DNA of 64,000 nt from contig RPFO01000891.1 in the NCBI GenBank assembly GCA_009746045.1, forward strand, positions 195,001 through 259,000, read 5' to 3'. Position 1 is the stretch's first letter, and each line of letters opens with the position of its first letter. The stretch is from Mesostigma viride (Eukaryota > Streptophyta > Mesostigmatophyceae > Mesostigmatales > Mesostigmataceae). This document shows positions 22,006-33,318 of the stretch, one piece after another. The position numbers and the translations under genes were made by a program. Below the pieces are notes generated by a model. The model saw only the letters and a list, made by a program, of their open reading frames with translations. It was not told where the DNA came from and searched no databases.

Positions 22006-22895
22006 CCTGCCTGCTGTTGACGTTAGGCCAGTGAACACTGTGGGTGCTTCTGACCCTGCTGTCCCTGTGGGTCCTCCTGTACCAGGTCACTTACTCAAGT
22101 TTCAGGCTAGGCTCCTCAACGTGCCAGTCCCCTTGGCTCAGCCAGCTTGCTTGTTTATGATTGATTCTGGTGCTGGCAGTAATTATATTGCTGCATCCTT
22201 GGTGCAGGAGCTGAAGTTGCCTGTGTTGGCCCACCCCACACCTGTCATGGTGCAGTATTCTGATGGCAGGAGAAGCTGCTCACCTGGCTATGTGCAGCTC
22301 ATCTTCCAAGTTTGTTCATCCCAGACTTTGGAAGTGACAGCAGATGTCATTCCCCTCACGGCAGCAGATGTGATTTTGGGGATCCCATGGTTGTCTGACA
22401 CCAATCCTGCTATTTCTTGGCCTGACAGGGTGGTCCAGTTCAAGGATGGGACAGTGTGGGATGCTACCTGTGTGTTGCCAGGGGGGAGAAGAACAGCCAC
22501 TGAGTGCTGTTCCACACAGACAGCTGTCAATGATGGCAAGGGAGGGGAAGCAGGTGCGAAAGGGGTGGATCAAGAGCCGACTTTGGAGGAGAAACGGGCT
22601 GCCCTACTGAAGCATGTGTGGTCTGCCAAGCATACTCTGTCTTATTTGGCCACCTATCCAGTGGAACACATCTTTTTCCTGCATTTGGTGCCTAATGAAC
22701 CTGAGTCTGCTAGTGGTCATTCTGTCAATGCTGTCAGTTCTACTGTCACCACTGAGCAACAACAGCAGCATGATGCCTTGTTGGACAGGTATGGAGCCAT
22801 CTTTGAGGACAAGATGCCCCAGTATCCTCCTGAGGGACCCATCACACATGTCATCAAGTTGGTAGAGGGTGCTCGTCCTCCTTTGTGCCTATGTA
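21992..22895 (+). pseudogene. Chromovirus aspartic protease and start of RT
   Basis: A retropepsin domain is clear: FMIDSGAGSNYIAASLV carries the catalytic DSGA, and ADVILGIPWL is the typical second motif. It cuts the polyprotein inside the particle. A linker leads to the RT entry (ITHVIKLVEGARPP). The frame is lost at 22885-22895, near a short T run where one T appears to be missing, and RT continues in the next frame. Confidence 0.8.
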
Positions 22896-24265
22896 CAGGA
22901 TGGGCCCTGCAGAGATGGCAGAGCTGAAGACCATACTTATTGGCCTGTTGGAGGCTGGTCTGATCCTCCCAGCTAACAGTCCTTTCAGTTCTGGGTGTTT
23001 GCTTGTACCCAAGCATGATGGGGGGTGGAGGTTGTGCATTGACCTGAGGGGACTGAACAAGGTGACTGTCAAGTCCAGGTACCCTCTGCCCAGAATTGAT
23101 GAGTTGCTGGAGAGGACTGCAGGAGCTGCCTTCTTTACCAAGTTTGACCTCAGGCATGCTTTCTGGCAGATCAGGGTGGCTACTGAGGACATCCCCAAGA
23201 CGGCCTTTTCTACCCCATGGGGACAGTTCCAGTGGACAGTAATGCCCATGGGTGCCTCTAACAGTCCTGCCACTATGCAGATGTTTGTCAATGCCATCTT
23301 TGGCCACCTGACTGGAAATGCCCTGCCCCAGATCTCACCTGACCTTCGCAACCCCAGGTTCAAGGACATTGCCCACTTGTGTGACACTACCAGGGTGGTC
23401 TTCAGGACTTGTGTGGTCGTCTACCTGGACGACATTCTGGTACACTCTCGTACCTTCAGGGAGCACCTGGAGAACGTGGAGGAGGTCCTTAAGGTGATCC
23501 ATCAGTATCATCTGTCGGTGAAGAGGTCCAAGGTGGAGTGGGGCCAAGAGGTGAAGTTTCTGGGCTACCAGCTGAGCGCTGCAGGTATGACTCCTGAGGC
23601 CAGCAAGGTCTCTGCTGTTTTGGAGTGGCCTGTGTTGAAGTCAGCTCAGGATGTCAGATCCTTTCTGGGCCTGGTGGGCTGGTACCGACGGTTCATTCCT
23701 GACATGGCGGCCATCTCTGGTCCCCTGTTAGCCCTGCTCAAGAAGGATGTCCCTTTGAATGGACTGCAGCATGCCAGCAAGCTTTTGATGTGTTGAAGCA
23801 GAAGCTTACCACTGCTCCCTTGTTGGTGGGCCCCAACCCAGACTTGCCATACCAGGTTAGGTCTGACGCCTCACAGGGTGCTATTGGTGCAGTACTAATG
23901 CAAGATCATGGTAAGGGCCCTCAACCAGTGGAATACATGTCCAGGAGTATGACGTCTGCAGAACGTAACTACCCTGTTCATGAGCAAGCTGTTGGGATTG
24001 GTGGTGGCCTGTCACAAGTGGGAACACCTACTGAAGGGGGCCCAGTTTTCTGTGGCCAGCAGCGCCAGAGATGGGCAGGGCAACGAGTCTATTACCCTGA
24101 TGACTGACCACAGGCCCTTGGTACATGTGTTGGAACAGACCCGGATGAGTAAGAGGATGGCTGGATGGATGGAGTTCCTGGGGGGGTTTGGACCTTTCTC
24201 TGTGAGGTACATTCCTGGTACGCAGAATGTGGTGCCTGACGCCCTGTCCAGGAGGAGGGATTTGA
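22885..24265 (+). pseudogene. Chromovirus reverse transcriptase and RNase H
   Basis: RT: PLPRIDELLERTAGAAFFTK, FDLRHAFWQIRV, the active site YLDDILVHSR near 23420, and the thumb/connection FLGLVGWYRRFIPDMA. The frame slips near 23765 (CCTTTG run) and again near 23980. RNase H: RSDASQGAIGAVLMQDHGKG, then VVACHKWEHLLKGAQF, MTDHRPLVHVLEQTRMSKR and PGTQNVVPDALSRR. It would copy element RNA into DNA and remove the RNA strand. All catalytic aspartates I would expect are present, so the enzyme was functional recently. Confidence 0.8.
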
Positions 24266-24849
24266 TGGGAAGTTTTCATGAGGACTTGGACATCTGTGCT
24301 GCCCTGATTTCTGTGGTAGAGTGTGGAGCCTTGACTAGAGCTCAGGCCAACAACCAGAAGGTTTCTCAACTGTTGACACCACCTGTAGGGAATAACGGTG
24401 GTCCCGTGATGCTCATCGACCAGGGCTCTGTCCCAGAGTTGACAGGCGTCCAGGAGGGTGTCCAGTCACTGTCTGACAGTCTTAGGAGAAGTCCTGAAGG
24501 TGTGGTGCCCACTCCCACAGAGCAGCCAGGTGAGGGAGGCCCTGCTAGGCGCAGCAGAGGTAGGCCCAGGAAGTGGGTCATGGACCCTGTGTTGGTAGGC
24601 CGGTCCAAGGTGTTGGCCTCTCAGGTGATGGCAAGGTCAAAAGGGCCTATAGCTACTACTGTCTCATCCAAGCAGTTGGTGGCTAGCCCTGGGCAGGAAG
24701 AGGAGATGCAGATGCAGCCCCTGGGACCTGACAAGGACCTGGTGTTGCCTAACCCTTTAAATATTTCCCTGCTGGACGTCATCAAGGCCTTCACCAAGAC
24801 GGAGGACATGGCTACTGCAGCTATCCAGAGGGGCAACTTTGGCAATAGA

Positions 24850-25817
24850 CCTGTAGAATACTGGGAGGGCGTTCTGTATGTTCACACTCATGATGCAGAG
24901 CACACGGTGACTAGAAAAGTGTATGTGCCTGAGATGGCCATTCCCACAGTGTTACATTGTTTCCATGACGATGTGACTGCGTGTCATCCTGGTTATGCTA
25001 AGCTACTTCATGAGGTGCAGCAGAGGTTTTGGTGGCCTGGCCTTTATCAGGATGTTAAGGCCTATGTGGATTCCTGTGACTCCTGCCAGAGAAATAAGGT
25101 CAGGAACCAAGCCACGCCCATTTTCCCATGGCTATGCCCATTCCCCTGCGCCCTTGGATCAGTGTGACTATGGATTTTATCTGTGGTCTTCCCATGTCAG
25201 ATGGTGGCAATGACAGGATCCTTGTGGTCATGGACAGGCTGTCCAGGATGTGCCATCTGATTCCTTGCAATACTCATCTCACCGCTGTACAGTGTGTGGA
25301 TTTGTTTATGAAGGAGATCTACCGTCTGCACGGCATGCCTAGAGTGATCATCACTGATCAGGACCCCCTTTGGCTGTCAGGGTTTTGGAAGTCATTCTTT
25401 GACATCCTAGACACTAAGCTGGCATTCGGTGTGGCATACAGGTGTGCCAGTACTGGGGCGGTGGAGAGGATGAACAGAATTGTCAGGGAGTGTCAAAAGC
25501 ACTATTGTACACACGACAACAAGGACTGGGACAAGAAGATACCTTTCATAGAGTTCGCAATCAACAACTCTCCTCTGGCTCCTCACCAGATGTCCCCCTT
25601 CGTGATCTGCAATGGCCAGTGTCCCTTGACACCATTCGACTTGGAACTGCCTGACAGAGACGCTGAAGGCCCTTTCCAGCGACGTCTTGGTTCAGTCCAG
25701 CAGTTGTTGGCTTCCTTCCAGGAGGCTCACAGCATTGTGGCTACCCAGCTGTTGAGGACACAGGACAAGTACCTGACTACGCCTGGCAGCAAACGGTGGC
25801 CAGTCATTCCTTTGTAG
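24850..25817 (+). pseudogene. Chromovirus integrase, zinc-binding and catalytic core
   Basis: HHCC region near 24950-25100 (FHDDVTACHPGY with the two His, CDSCQRNK with the two Cys). One frame slip lies near 25125, in a CCC run. Core: VTMDFICGLPMSDGGNDRIL (first Asp), RVIITDQDPLW (second Asp), GAVERMNRIV (Glu). It inserts the cDNA into chromosomes. Another slip near 25815 separates the core from the C-terminal part. Confidence 0.8.
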
Positions 25818-25836
25818 CTCCTGGGGACTTGGTGTT

Positions 25837-26322
25837 GTGGAAGCCAACAGAGTGCTGCCTGAGAAGGAGCAATGCAGGAAACTGCAACCACTCTGGTTGG
25901 GTCCTTACCCAGTGTTGGCAACCTTCCACTATGGTACAGTGGTCCAGGTCCAAGTGCCTTCTCACTGGAAGCTCAGGAATAATATTTTTCACCTAGCCCA
26001 GCTGAAGCTGTACAGGCGCAACACCTTACCAGGCAGATTGTCTGCCCCTTTGCCTTATGAATTGGATTCTGAGGGGGAGAAGATCTATGAAGTGGAGCGG
26101 TTGTTGGCTCACAGGGTGAAGGGGAAAGGTCGTACCAAACAGTTGCAGTTTAAGGTACACTGGAAGGGAGAGCTAGAGGTGACTGCTACGTGGCTGTGGT
26201 TGTCTGATCTCACCAACAGTCACTCTGCTGTACTAGAGTATTGTCAGCGTCATGGTATCACCTTGCCTGAGTGGTATGTCATGGGCTCTGAGCGGTGTGC
26301 TCCCCTTCATAGCTCCCAGTGA
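25837..26322 (+). CDS. Integrase C-terminus with chromodomain
   Basis: The first part (KLQPLWLGPYPVLATFHYGT) is the GPY/F module of chromoviral integrases. The end (EGEKIYEVERLLAHRVKGKG, LQFKVHWKGELEVTATWLWL) is a chromodomain, though one aromatic-cage position looks altered (WLWLSDL where WEP..L is common). Chromodomains steer integration by binding modified histones. It was part of Pol before the upstream frame slip. Confidence 0.75.
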   Translation: MEANRVLPEKEQCRKLQPLWLGPYPVLATFHYGTVVQVQVPSHWKLRNNIFHLAQLKLYRRNTLPGRLSAPLPYELDSEGEKIYEVERLLAHRVKGKGRTKQLQFKVHWKGELEVTATWLWLSDLTNSHSAVLEYCQRHGITLPEWYVMGSERCAPLHSSQ

Positions 26323-26370
26323 GCACTGCTAACACCTCTTTTTGGTGTTTTGTGTCTGTGGTTGCCAGCC

Positions 26371-27604
26371 ATGGCCGACTCCCATCCGAGGGGACACCCA
26401 GGCCACCTGCACGAACCCAAGAGGACGTGAGGGCTACGTATGTCTTTCAGCACGACTACGCTGGCCCCAGAGCCCGGGCCCTTCGATCCAGGAAGACGCT
26501 GGGTTTGTGGAAGCCCATTTTCTCAATCTGTTCCAGCGTATGGTACATGATCAGCAACGGCACGAGCAGCGTCACGGGGCCTTGATAACCAGGTTGATTA
26601 ATGTGGAGGGTCTGGTTACTCAGATGGCAGAACACTTGAGGGCTGGGCACATTCCAACTGTGGGTTCTGCTGTGCCTGCAGTTTCTGAGGCTCCAGTAGC
26701 TCAGGAGGCTATCCCCACCCCGGTGGTCTCAGTCCCCTCTCCTACGGAGGCTCCTCCACCCCCTAAGGTGGTGGTACACTTGCCCAGGTCAGCTGTTCCA
26801 ACAAAACAGGTGGAGCAGTTCTTGGACCACCGTAATTGTGCTCCTGGACAGTGCGAGTGGTGTAAATCCTTGTACACAGCCATGCAGGCATTGGATCAGA
26901 CAGTGGTGGAGGAGGGTGAACTAGTACCTGAGGGTATGGTAGAGTTGGCCCTTGACTGTCTGCCCCCCAGTCTCTGTGAGATTGGGTCACCTATGGTGGC
27001 TTACATTATGCACACCGTCTTTGCAGTGTACCCGTGGCCTTCGTTTGACATGAGGCCGGTGGAGGGCCAGGACTTGATGGAGGCTCTGCCCAGTGACCTG
27101 AGACTCGCCTTTGCAGGGCTCAAGCCAGTTGGATATTCCCAGACCTACACTGAGCTACTTGAGCAGGCTGTCAAGCAGGGAGAGTTTGACCTTACTCCGT
27201 CGTCCAACTGCTCTGTGATGTCTTGTTTTCCACGCAAGGACAGCACAGTCTTTGTGGGGCTGCAGTTACCAAAGTTCCCTAACGAGCTGAGGGCCAGGCT
27301 CACACCTTTGAGGGTGCTGGTACCCATCTTGGGCGCCAGGTGGGGGCCTATCAAGGCCTTTCTACAGCTGTGGTGGGCCTATAGCAGCTGGCTATGTCGC
27401 CATAAGACTGCCAGTGGCTGGGTCTTCGATCCCCTCCGACAGGCTGTGGTCACTCTGTCCTACCCTGCCCAGTGCAGTAGGTTTTCAGCTGAGTTGGGCA
27501 AGGCTGCTGAGACCTGCTTGGATATTCAGGTCAGCAGGAACTGGCCAGATCTGGTGTCCATGGTGGAGCATTTCCCAGTGTTTGGAACGAGGGGAAGGAT
27601 ATGA
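26371..27604 (+). pseudogene. Extra ORF after the chromodomain, unknown function
   Basis: A third reading region stands between pol and the right LTR. The ATG at 26371 (MADSHPRGHPG) is followed by two frame shifts (near 26420 and 26480), after which about 370 codons are open to 27604. Visible: LNLFQRMVHDQQRHEQRH and a coiled-coil-like stretch, a Pro/Val-rich linker, CAPGQCEWCKSLYTAMQALD with closely spaced Cys, and a Trp-rich part (KAFLQLWWAYSSWLCRHK). I see no signal peptide or membrane anchor of an envelope protein. The position and strand argue for a real third gene of the element. I do not recognise a family. Confidence 0.6.
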
Positions 27605-28008
27605 AGAAGGGGGATTGGTTCACTCTGTGAAGGGTTCCAGGATGGTTGGAGATGGGCTGTGGAGTGAGGTGGGGATCCAGAATGGAGGCGACCAGTTCTG
27701 ATGTCCAGTCCAGATTTCCAGCAATGACAGTTCTGAGTTCATGGTAGCTTTGCAGTTGTATTATCCAGGCATGGTTGCCTGTGTGTTAGTCACTTGATGA
27801 CATTTCATCTGTGGGTGAATTTGTCTTATTCAGGGTTGACATGATCAGATGGTACTGAGATAGGAGGCCCTTTGGGGATGTAAAAACCCACTTGCTTGTC
27901 CCAAGAGGTGGTGGACTTCCTGTTTATTGTTGTGTTGTTTTGTGGAGGTTGTTGTTTTATTCTTCTTGGCTTCTAGGAACTGGGAGTTCCTGTCTTGAGG
28001 GGGAGATA

Positions 28009-28712
28009 TGTAACAACCAAATGTTACATCCAAAGTTTTCCTACTGTTGAATCTTATTATGAGTTCTTTAGGACAATTATTTGAGAAGTTAGGAGGCTTC
28101 GACGTCTGATAGATATTGGGCCTGTTGAGATCTGTCGAATCTATTGTTCTACCCTCATTGGTCGTGGCCTGATCCACGTAGGGTACTTTGCATGGTGTTG
28201 TTTAGTCAGTCAAAGATTCTCTGCAGTACCGTTGTACCTGGTGGATTTGGTTCCAGGTCCTTGAGATTTCGTATGTGCTGGCTTTGTGTTGTGTGGAGGA
28301 TTCGGAGGCTAAGATCTTATCTTGAGTGATCCTCACTTTTGATTGGTCCTTCCGGGTTAGGGTTGGATGGATGCTGCGTGCACGATGACTTTTATCCTGT
28401 TTGGGGCGGCCGTGCATGTGTGCGTACGTGAGAGCTAAAGCTATGGTGTAATTCAAGGGTTTCCTTGTTTCATCAATCAAACAACCCTTGCCAAAAGTCG
28501 ACTATAACTTCAACAGATAGTCGACTTGGATATAACATTGTCTGTTGTGTCTAACAAGGGTGGGGACTCATTCCCTTAACTGTTGAAGATCCATCTTCAT
28601 TGCTTCTCTGGACGTGAAGTTATCTGTCGCGACTCCAACCCAGGTATAAAGATCTTTTCACATCAATGTTGAAACTGAGGCTGTTGCAAACACAACATTT
28701 TTAGTCGTTACA
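28009..28712 (+). repeat. Right LTR of the chromovirus
   Basis: 704 bp, TGTAAC to GTTACA, nearly identical to the left LTR. It is preceded by the purine-rich GAGGGGGAGATA and followed by the target duplication GTCGT (28713-28717). Confidence 0.9.
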
Positions 28713-28717
28713 GTCGT

Positions 28718-29209
28718 TTTAACAAAAAGTTTTTCGGTCAAAATTTTTTGAATTAGTCATAGAACCGTGCGAGCGGCTTACCTTGAACTACACTGTCGCC
28801 GTTTTCGATAAGTTTCCGGTGTGACTTTTTGGGGGTCCACTGCAAAATGCAGCGGACCTGACCCGACCTCGCGAAAATGCCCGCCCTTTTTCTGTTTTCC
28901 TGAAAAAATGGACCGATTTCTTTAGGATAAAAAAATATCTACGTGAAGTAGATGAGTTATGAAGGCTCAAAATCAATTCGCTGTCCGTAATGTGTTCTCA
29001 GGACGGTCGCTAGGATTTTCACGGCCGCCATGGGTGCTGCGTGACTTTTTGCCTCGTCGTCACCTTCCCGCCCACCAGATTTTCGGGATCTCGCGCCAAT
29101 TTGGTGACGGAGTAAGATGGTCGTTTTTGGCGGGGCTCGGACCGTTGTGTCCAGACGCCCCAGCTTAGGGGAATACAGCAGTAGTAGTGCAGAATAGATA
29201 GACCGTGGC
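28718..29209. other. Right flank of the chromovirus, no gene
   Basis: Begins with TTTTAACAAAAAG. A 69-codon frame from 28959 has no family motif. The style (GCGAAAATGCC, short A and T runs) resembles 33090-33250, possibly another old repeat. Confidence 0.4.
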
Positions 29210-29580
29210 CATGTACATGTATGCCTCCTAGAGGCACTATCCCAGCTAAGCCCCGCGCTTTATTTAATCATGTACATGTATGCCTATGATGTGCCACCCT
29301 CCAGACGATGCCTAGCCTTATTTAGTAATGTTGTGCCCATGCAGGGAGTCACTCTCTGCTGAGAAGCCATGCCATAGCTCTTGTATAGCCATGATGATCT
29401 TCCCCCTCACAGGCATGCTCCCCCCTTACCCGGGCATAGCGTGATAGACCATGAGGGTGCGGGTGCCCTGGTGCACCTAGAGCAAGTGTTGTTTACATTC
29501 CCACCCTTGCAGGAAGTAGCTTAGAATGTATTATAGGCTCATATGCCCCTTCTCAGGGTTATGTGCTATATATACTCCCA
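29210..29580 (+). repeat. LINE 3' UTR remnant, left half (interrupted)
   Basis: The sequence is related to the reverse complement of 5030-5400 (shared AGGGAGT.ACTCTCTGCTGAGA, GGTGCACC, GGGTTATGTG). It continues at 30102-30126 with ACGGAGTTATGTTCC and TTAATTAATTAA. A younger LINE copy at 29581-30089 splits it inside the CTCCCAACGGAG tail motif. Confidence 0.6.
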
Positions 29581-30089
29581 CGTTTTATTGACGTTTCGGT
29601 GGCGCGGCCCTTGGCTCTTAGCCATGTGGCTGGGGCCTCCCTCACGGCAGGTTACACGGCGGACCGGGCGGAGCGGGCCAAGCTCCTGGCCTACGGCGAC
29701 GTCGGGCACCATCGTGTGGTGCCCTTTGTCCTGGAGGAGTTTGGGGCCATGGGGCCCCTGACCTCCGCCTTCTTCAAGGAGTGTTGCCGGCTCCGGGAGG
29801 ACCGGCTGGACCTGGAGGGCCAGCGGGCCCCATGGTCGGCGCGGACCTGGACGTCATATTGGCGTCAGCGCTTGTCGGTGGCGCTGACTCGGGCCATGGC
29901 TGACATCATGCTCCGCCGTACGCGGGCTGATTTTGCGGTGCAGCAGGGCTATTAGGTTCCTCCCGTTAGGCGTTTCCATTGGTCTTATCGTAGTATAGAG
30001 CTTTGACATGGCTCTGTATATAGGTTTATAGCTGGGCGTTTGCTTTGGTTTGAGTGATTTCACTCTGCTGTAAGTAATTATATTTTTAA
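29581..30089 (+). mobile_element. 5'-truncated LINE insertion with 12 bp target duplication
   Basis: It carries the last 120 codons of a LINE ORF2 (IDVSVARPLALSHVAGASLT to ADFAVQQGY, stop near 29955) and a short 3' UTR ending in TTTTTAATATATA. TATATACTCCCA stands on both sides (29569-29580, 30090-30101), a target duplication. The segment is the inverted, nearly identical counterpart of 31370-31872. Truncation at the 5' end is the usual result of target-primed reverse transcription. Confidence 0.75.
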
Positions 30090-30126
30090 TATATACTCCC
30101 AACGGAGTTATGTTCCTAATTAATTA

Positions 30127-31362
30127 ATAGCACCTAAGGAATTTTTTTTTTCATGGTCATGTATATACTTTCCTGAAAGCCCACAAATCAAAGGATTTCT
30201 TGAGCTACTCAGACCTACAAAATGCTTATTCATTAGATTTAGAGAGATACACTGGTTTGAATACCGGGGGGTCTGACCATGACCGCGATTTCTTGACCCT
30301 AGGTCACAAGTCATGTGCTTATTCACAAATGGTTCATGAAAAAAATCTGGCTTCTTGCACGAGCTATGGGCAACATATGCAGGCTCTGTGAAACAAAACT
30401 CAGGCCCATTGGGCCACTGGAGCTATTTTTCATTAGCATCACAATTACAACGCAGTACAACGCAGTGGGAAACATGAGAGCCCTTCACAACATTACGCAA
30501 CGACACGAGCCCCATAAACGGGGCCATAGTGAGCTTGGAGGGTCAAAACGTTGAAAATAGGTGTTGTATAAGTTATACTGCATCAAACATGCATCAAACA
30601 TCATGACTGGATGACCTAATATGACTGAATCAGGCAGCCATAGCCAAAGCATCATCCACTCTCACAACGTGTTGAGCACATGCCTCGTGGGAACGGCTCA
30701 GGTGCTGGGTTTTCATTCCATAACGCGTGCAATACTGAAAGAAAGAGGCACGTGTAATGCAAGGCTTGGATAGGTTGAGTGATCCATGAGCTTACATGCA
30801 GGCAAAGATGACGCTGGAATGCATGCTAGCAAATGGTGGCAAGATGCTAACAACACATTATTATACACCATGATTATGGGCACCTAGCTGATCTTCTTGC
30901 ACAATCAACGCAGTAAAAACAATCAACATCCAATCCTCACGATATATGCACGGCTTGACGACGTATACAGCACCTAAATACTGCACAACTGCAACCTGCT
31001 ATGGCTGACATGCAAGCAACGTCGAGTAGGATGGCGGTCTTAGAGAGGCTGGGCAGAGGTCGGTAGAAATAAGTGGAAAACTGGCAGAAACTAGGTAGAA
31101 ACACAATATACTTGTACGCCTGCAAGCACTATTGAGCCGGTGGCAGAGGCCATTTCCAGGAAAATACAGCATACCGTAGCAATAGCCACGGTCACGCCTT
31201 ACGCTATTTGCAGGCACCATCATGCCCGGAGCTACCCAATAAAAGTCTGCACAATTCTCGGTTTAGCCGAGAGTCCGGGCGTTCGGAATGAATAAACAGA
31301 AGTCGAAACACCATGGAAATACCAAGCATGGTGCCGCAGCAGACCCGAGTCTTGACGTAATA
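30127..31362. other. Intergenic, no gene recognised
   Basis: About 1.2 kb between two inverted LINE copies. It contains no motif-bearing frame, RNA gene or tandem repeat that I can support. Confidence 0.5.
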
Positions 31363-32865
31363 ATATATATTAAAAATATAATTACTTACAGCAGAGTGAA
31401 ATCACTCAAACCAAAGCAAACGCCCAGCTATAAACCTATATACAGAGCCATGTCAAAGCTCTATACTACGATAAGACCAATGGAAACGCCTAACGGGAGG
31501 AACCTAATAGCCCTGCTGCACCGCAAAATCAGCCCGCGTACGGCGGAGCATGATGTCAGCCATGGCCCGAGTCAGCGCCACCGACAAGCGCTGACGCCAA
31601 TATGACGTCCAGGTCCGCGCCGACCATGGGGCCCGCTGGCCCTCCAGGTCCAGCCGGTCCTCCCGGAGCCGGCAACACTCCTTGAAGAAGGCGGAGGTCA
31701 GGGGCCCCATGGCCCCAAACTCCTCCAGGACAAAGGGCACCACACGATGGTGCCCGACGTCGCCGTAGGCCAGGAGCTTGGCCCGCTCCGCCCGGTCCGC
31801 CGTGTAACCTGCCGTGAGGGAGGCCCCAGCCACGTGGCTAAGAGCCAAGGGCCGCGCCACCGAAACGTCAATAAGCAGATGCCGGCCACCCCCCTCAAAG
31901 TCCAGCACCACGATGTCAGGCCGGTGGTTGGGGGAATAGAAGGCAGCGCCATCCGCATCCTCGGACCGGATGTTCGCGTGGGGGAAAACCGACCGAATCA
32001 TGGCGAGCACCACCGTCAGGAGGACAGTGTGCAAATACAAATACCAATTCTGATTCTGTTGGCCCCCCATGCAGGCAAGGTAGTGAGTCCCCGTGGGATC
32101 CAGCGGCTGCCCACAGCTACCACAAGGCCGCCCGGCCGGAACAAGAGGCTGCGGGGCAAATAGCTGGTGCCGGAGCGCCACCGAGTAGTGGCTGGGAGCC
32201 AAGGCGAATGGGGGGGCCATGGGAAGAGCACGAAGGTACGCCGAGCCCACACTCCGCAAGGAAAGCGAGAACAGCCACGCACGTCCCTGGGCGTTGAGGT
32301 CCGCGAAAAGAGCAATCCAATCAGCCGTGTGCAGAATACCCGCGTAGGTTTTCTGGTGTTTATCGATGACGCGAGCAGGGAATGCGGCGGGAGATTGAAC
32401 GGAGGCGACCGAGGGAGTGCCGCGAGGGAGGTGGCGCTGTACCGCCTGAGCGGCACGGACGGGAGAACAGGCCTGCTGGATCTCAGCATAGGCCTCCTGG
32501 ATGGCGGTGACGAAGGGCAAAGGGCTGCTGGGGTCCAGGAGGTCAGGCGCTGCCGTTGCCAAAAGGGGCAGGAGCCGGCAGCTTTCCGCCCACGACTGAG
32601 CGACGGAGCCCAAAAATGCTGCTGGGGCCAGCCGGGCGGCACGAGTCAGACCGCAGCCACCCATCCGTGCAGGCAGGGTGGCAATGCGAATAGCATGTGG
32701 CGGGAGGTCGGGGCCCGGGACCAGCTGCGCCAAGGCCGACTGGATGCGTTCGTCGTGGCCCTCGGCGGCCAGCCGGACCTGAGCCGGAAGAGCGCCCCGG
32801 AGCCAGTGAACGACGCGAGGGTGAGCGCAAAACCACAGAAGCAGACCCTTGGTCTGCGAATAAAT
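31363..32865 (-). pseudogene. LINE ORF2 C-terminal part with restriction-like endonuclease region
   Basis: The minus-strand frame runs from about 32865 (QTKGLLLWFCAHPRVVHWLR) through 32733 to the stop at 31504, then a 3' UTR to 31363. After an RT-thumb-like region (RMGGCGLTRA) comes a Cys/His cluster CGSCGQPLDPTGTHYLAC and the segment RPDIVVLDFEGGGRHLLIDV. This pairing, a CCHC motif followed by RPD...D, is known at the C-terminus of LINEs with a restriction-like endonuclease (R2-like and the algal Dualen/RandI group). The enzyme nicks the target for reverse transcription. The RT domain is missing, so the copy is 5'-truncated. It forms a 0.5 kb inverted repeat with 29581-30089. Confidence 0.65.
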
Positions 32866-33315
32866 AATAATAAATAATTATAATAAAAAATAATAAAAAA
32901 TAATAATATAATAAAAAATAATAAATAATAATATATATGCCGGTTTCCAGGGTTTCCGCATGAAAGTTGGGTGAGAAACTGGAAAAAACTACGTTTCCTT
33001 TGCCCCAGTACCTCAACAAACTCGTAGAAACCTAATTATCAACCTTTGAACGCATCATCATGGTCGTGCTACCCAACAGCCACTGAAATTCGCGCAAAAA
33101 CTGGCGAGATCTACCTGCCGCCATCGCCGTCGTCTTCACCTTCGTCCCGCGAAAATGCCTGATTTCAGTGGTACATATTTGTTTGCAGCTGTCACAAAAA
33201 AAATACCAAAAATACCGGGATTTTTTCTTGAATTCTATGAGATGTTTCTGACCTATTTTGAAAGTTTCAGACCAAAAATCGCATGTTTAATAGTTTTGCC
33301 ACGTGTCAGATTATG
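32866..33315. other. AT-rich simple repeat and intergenic DNA
   Basis: 32866-32935 is an imperfect TAATAAA/AATAAT run at the 5' break of the LINE copy. The remainder to 33315 has no recognised gene. Confidence 0.5.
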
Positions 33316-33318
33316 TAC

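Larger units (their letters stand above)
19295..28712 (+). mobile_element. Ty3/gypsy chromovirus, full length
   Basis: LTRs of 703 and 704 bp start TGTAACAACC and end GTTACA. They differ at two positions that I found, so insertion is recent. A 5 bp duplication (GTCGT) flanks the unit. Behind the left LTR is a primer site close to initiator-Met tRNA; before the right LTR is a purine-rich GAGGGGGAGATA. Order: gag with zinc knuckle, protease, reverse transcriptase, RNase H, integrase, chromodomain, and an extra ORF of unknown function. The coding part is crossed by at least seven frame changes, mostly at short homopolymers, so as written it is not autonomous. Confidence 0.9.
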
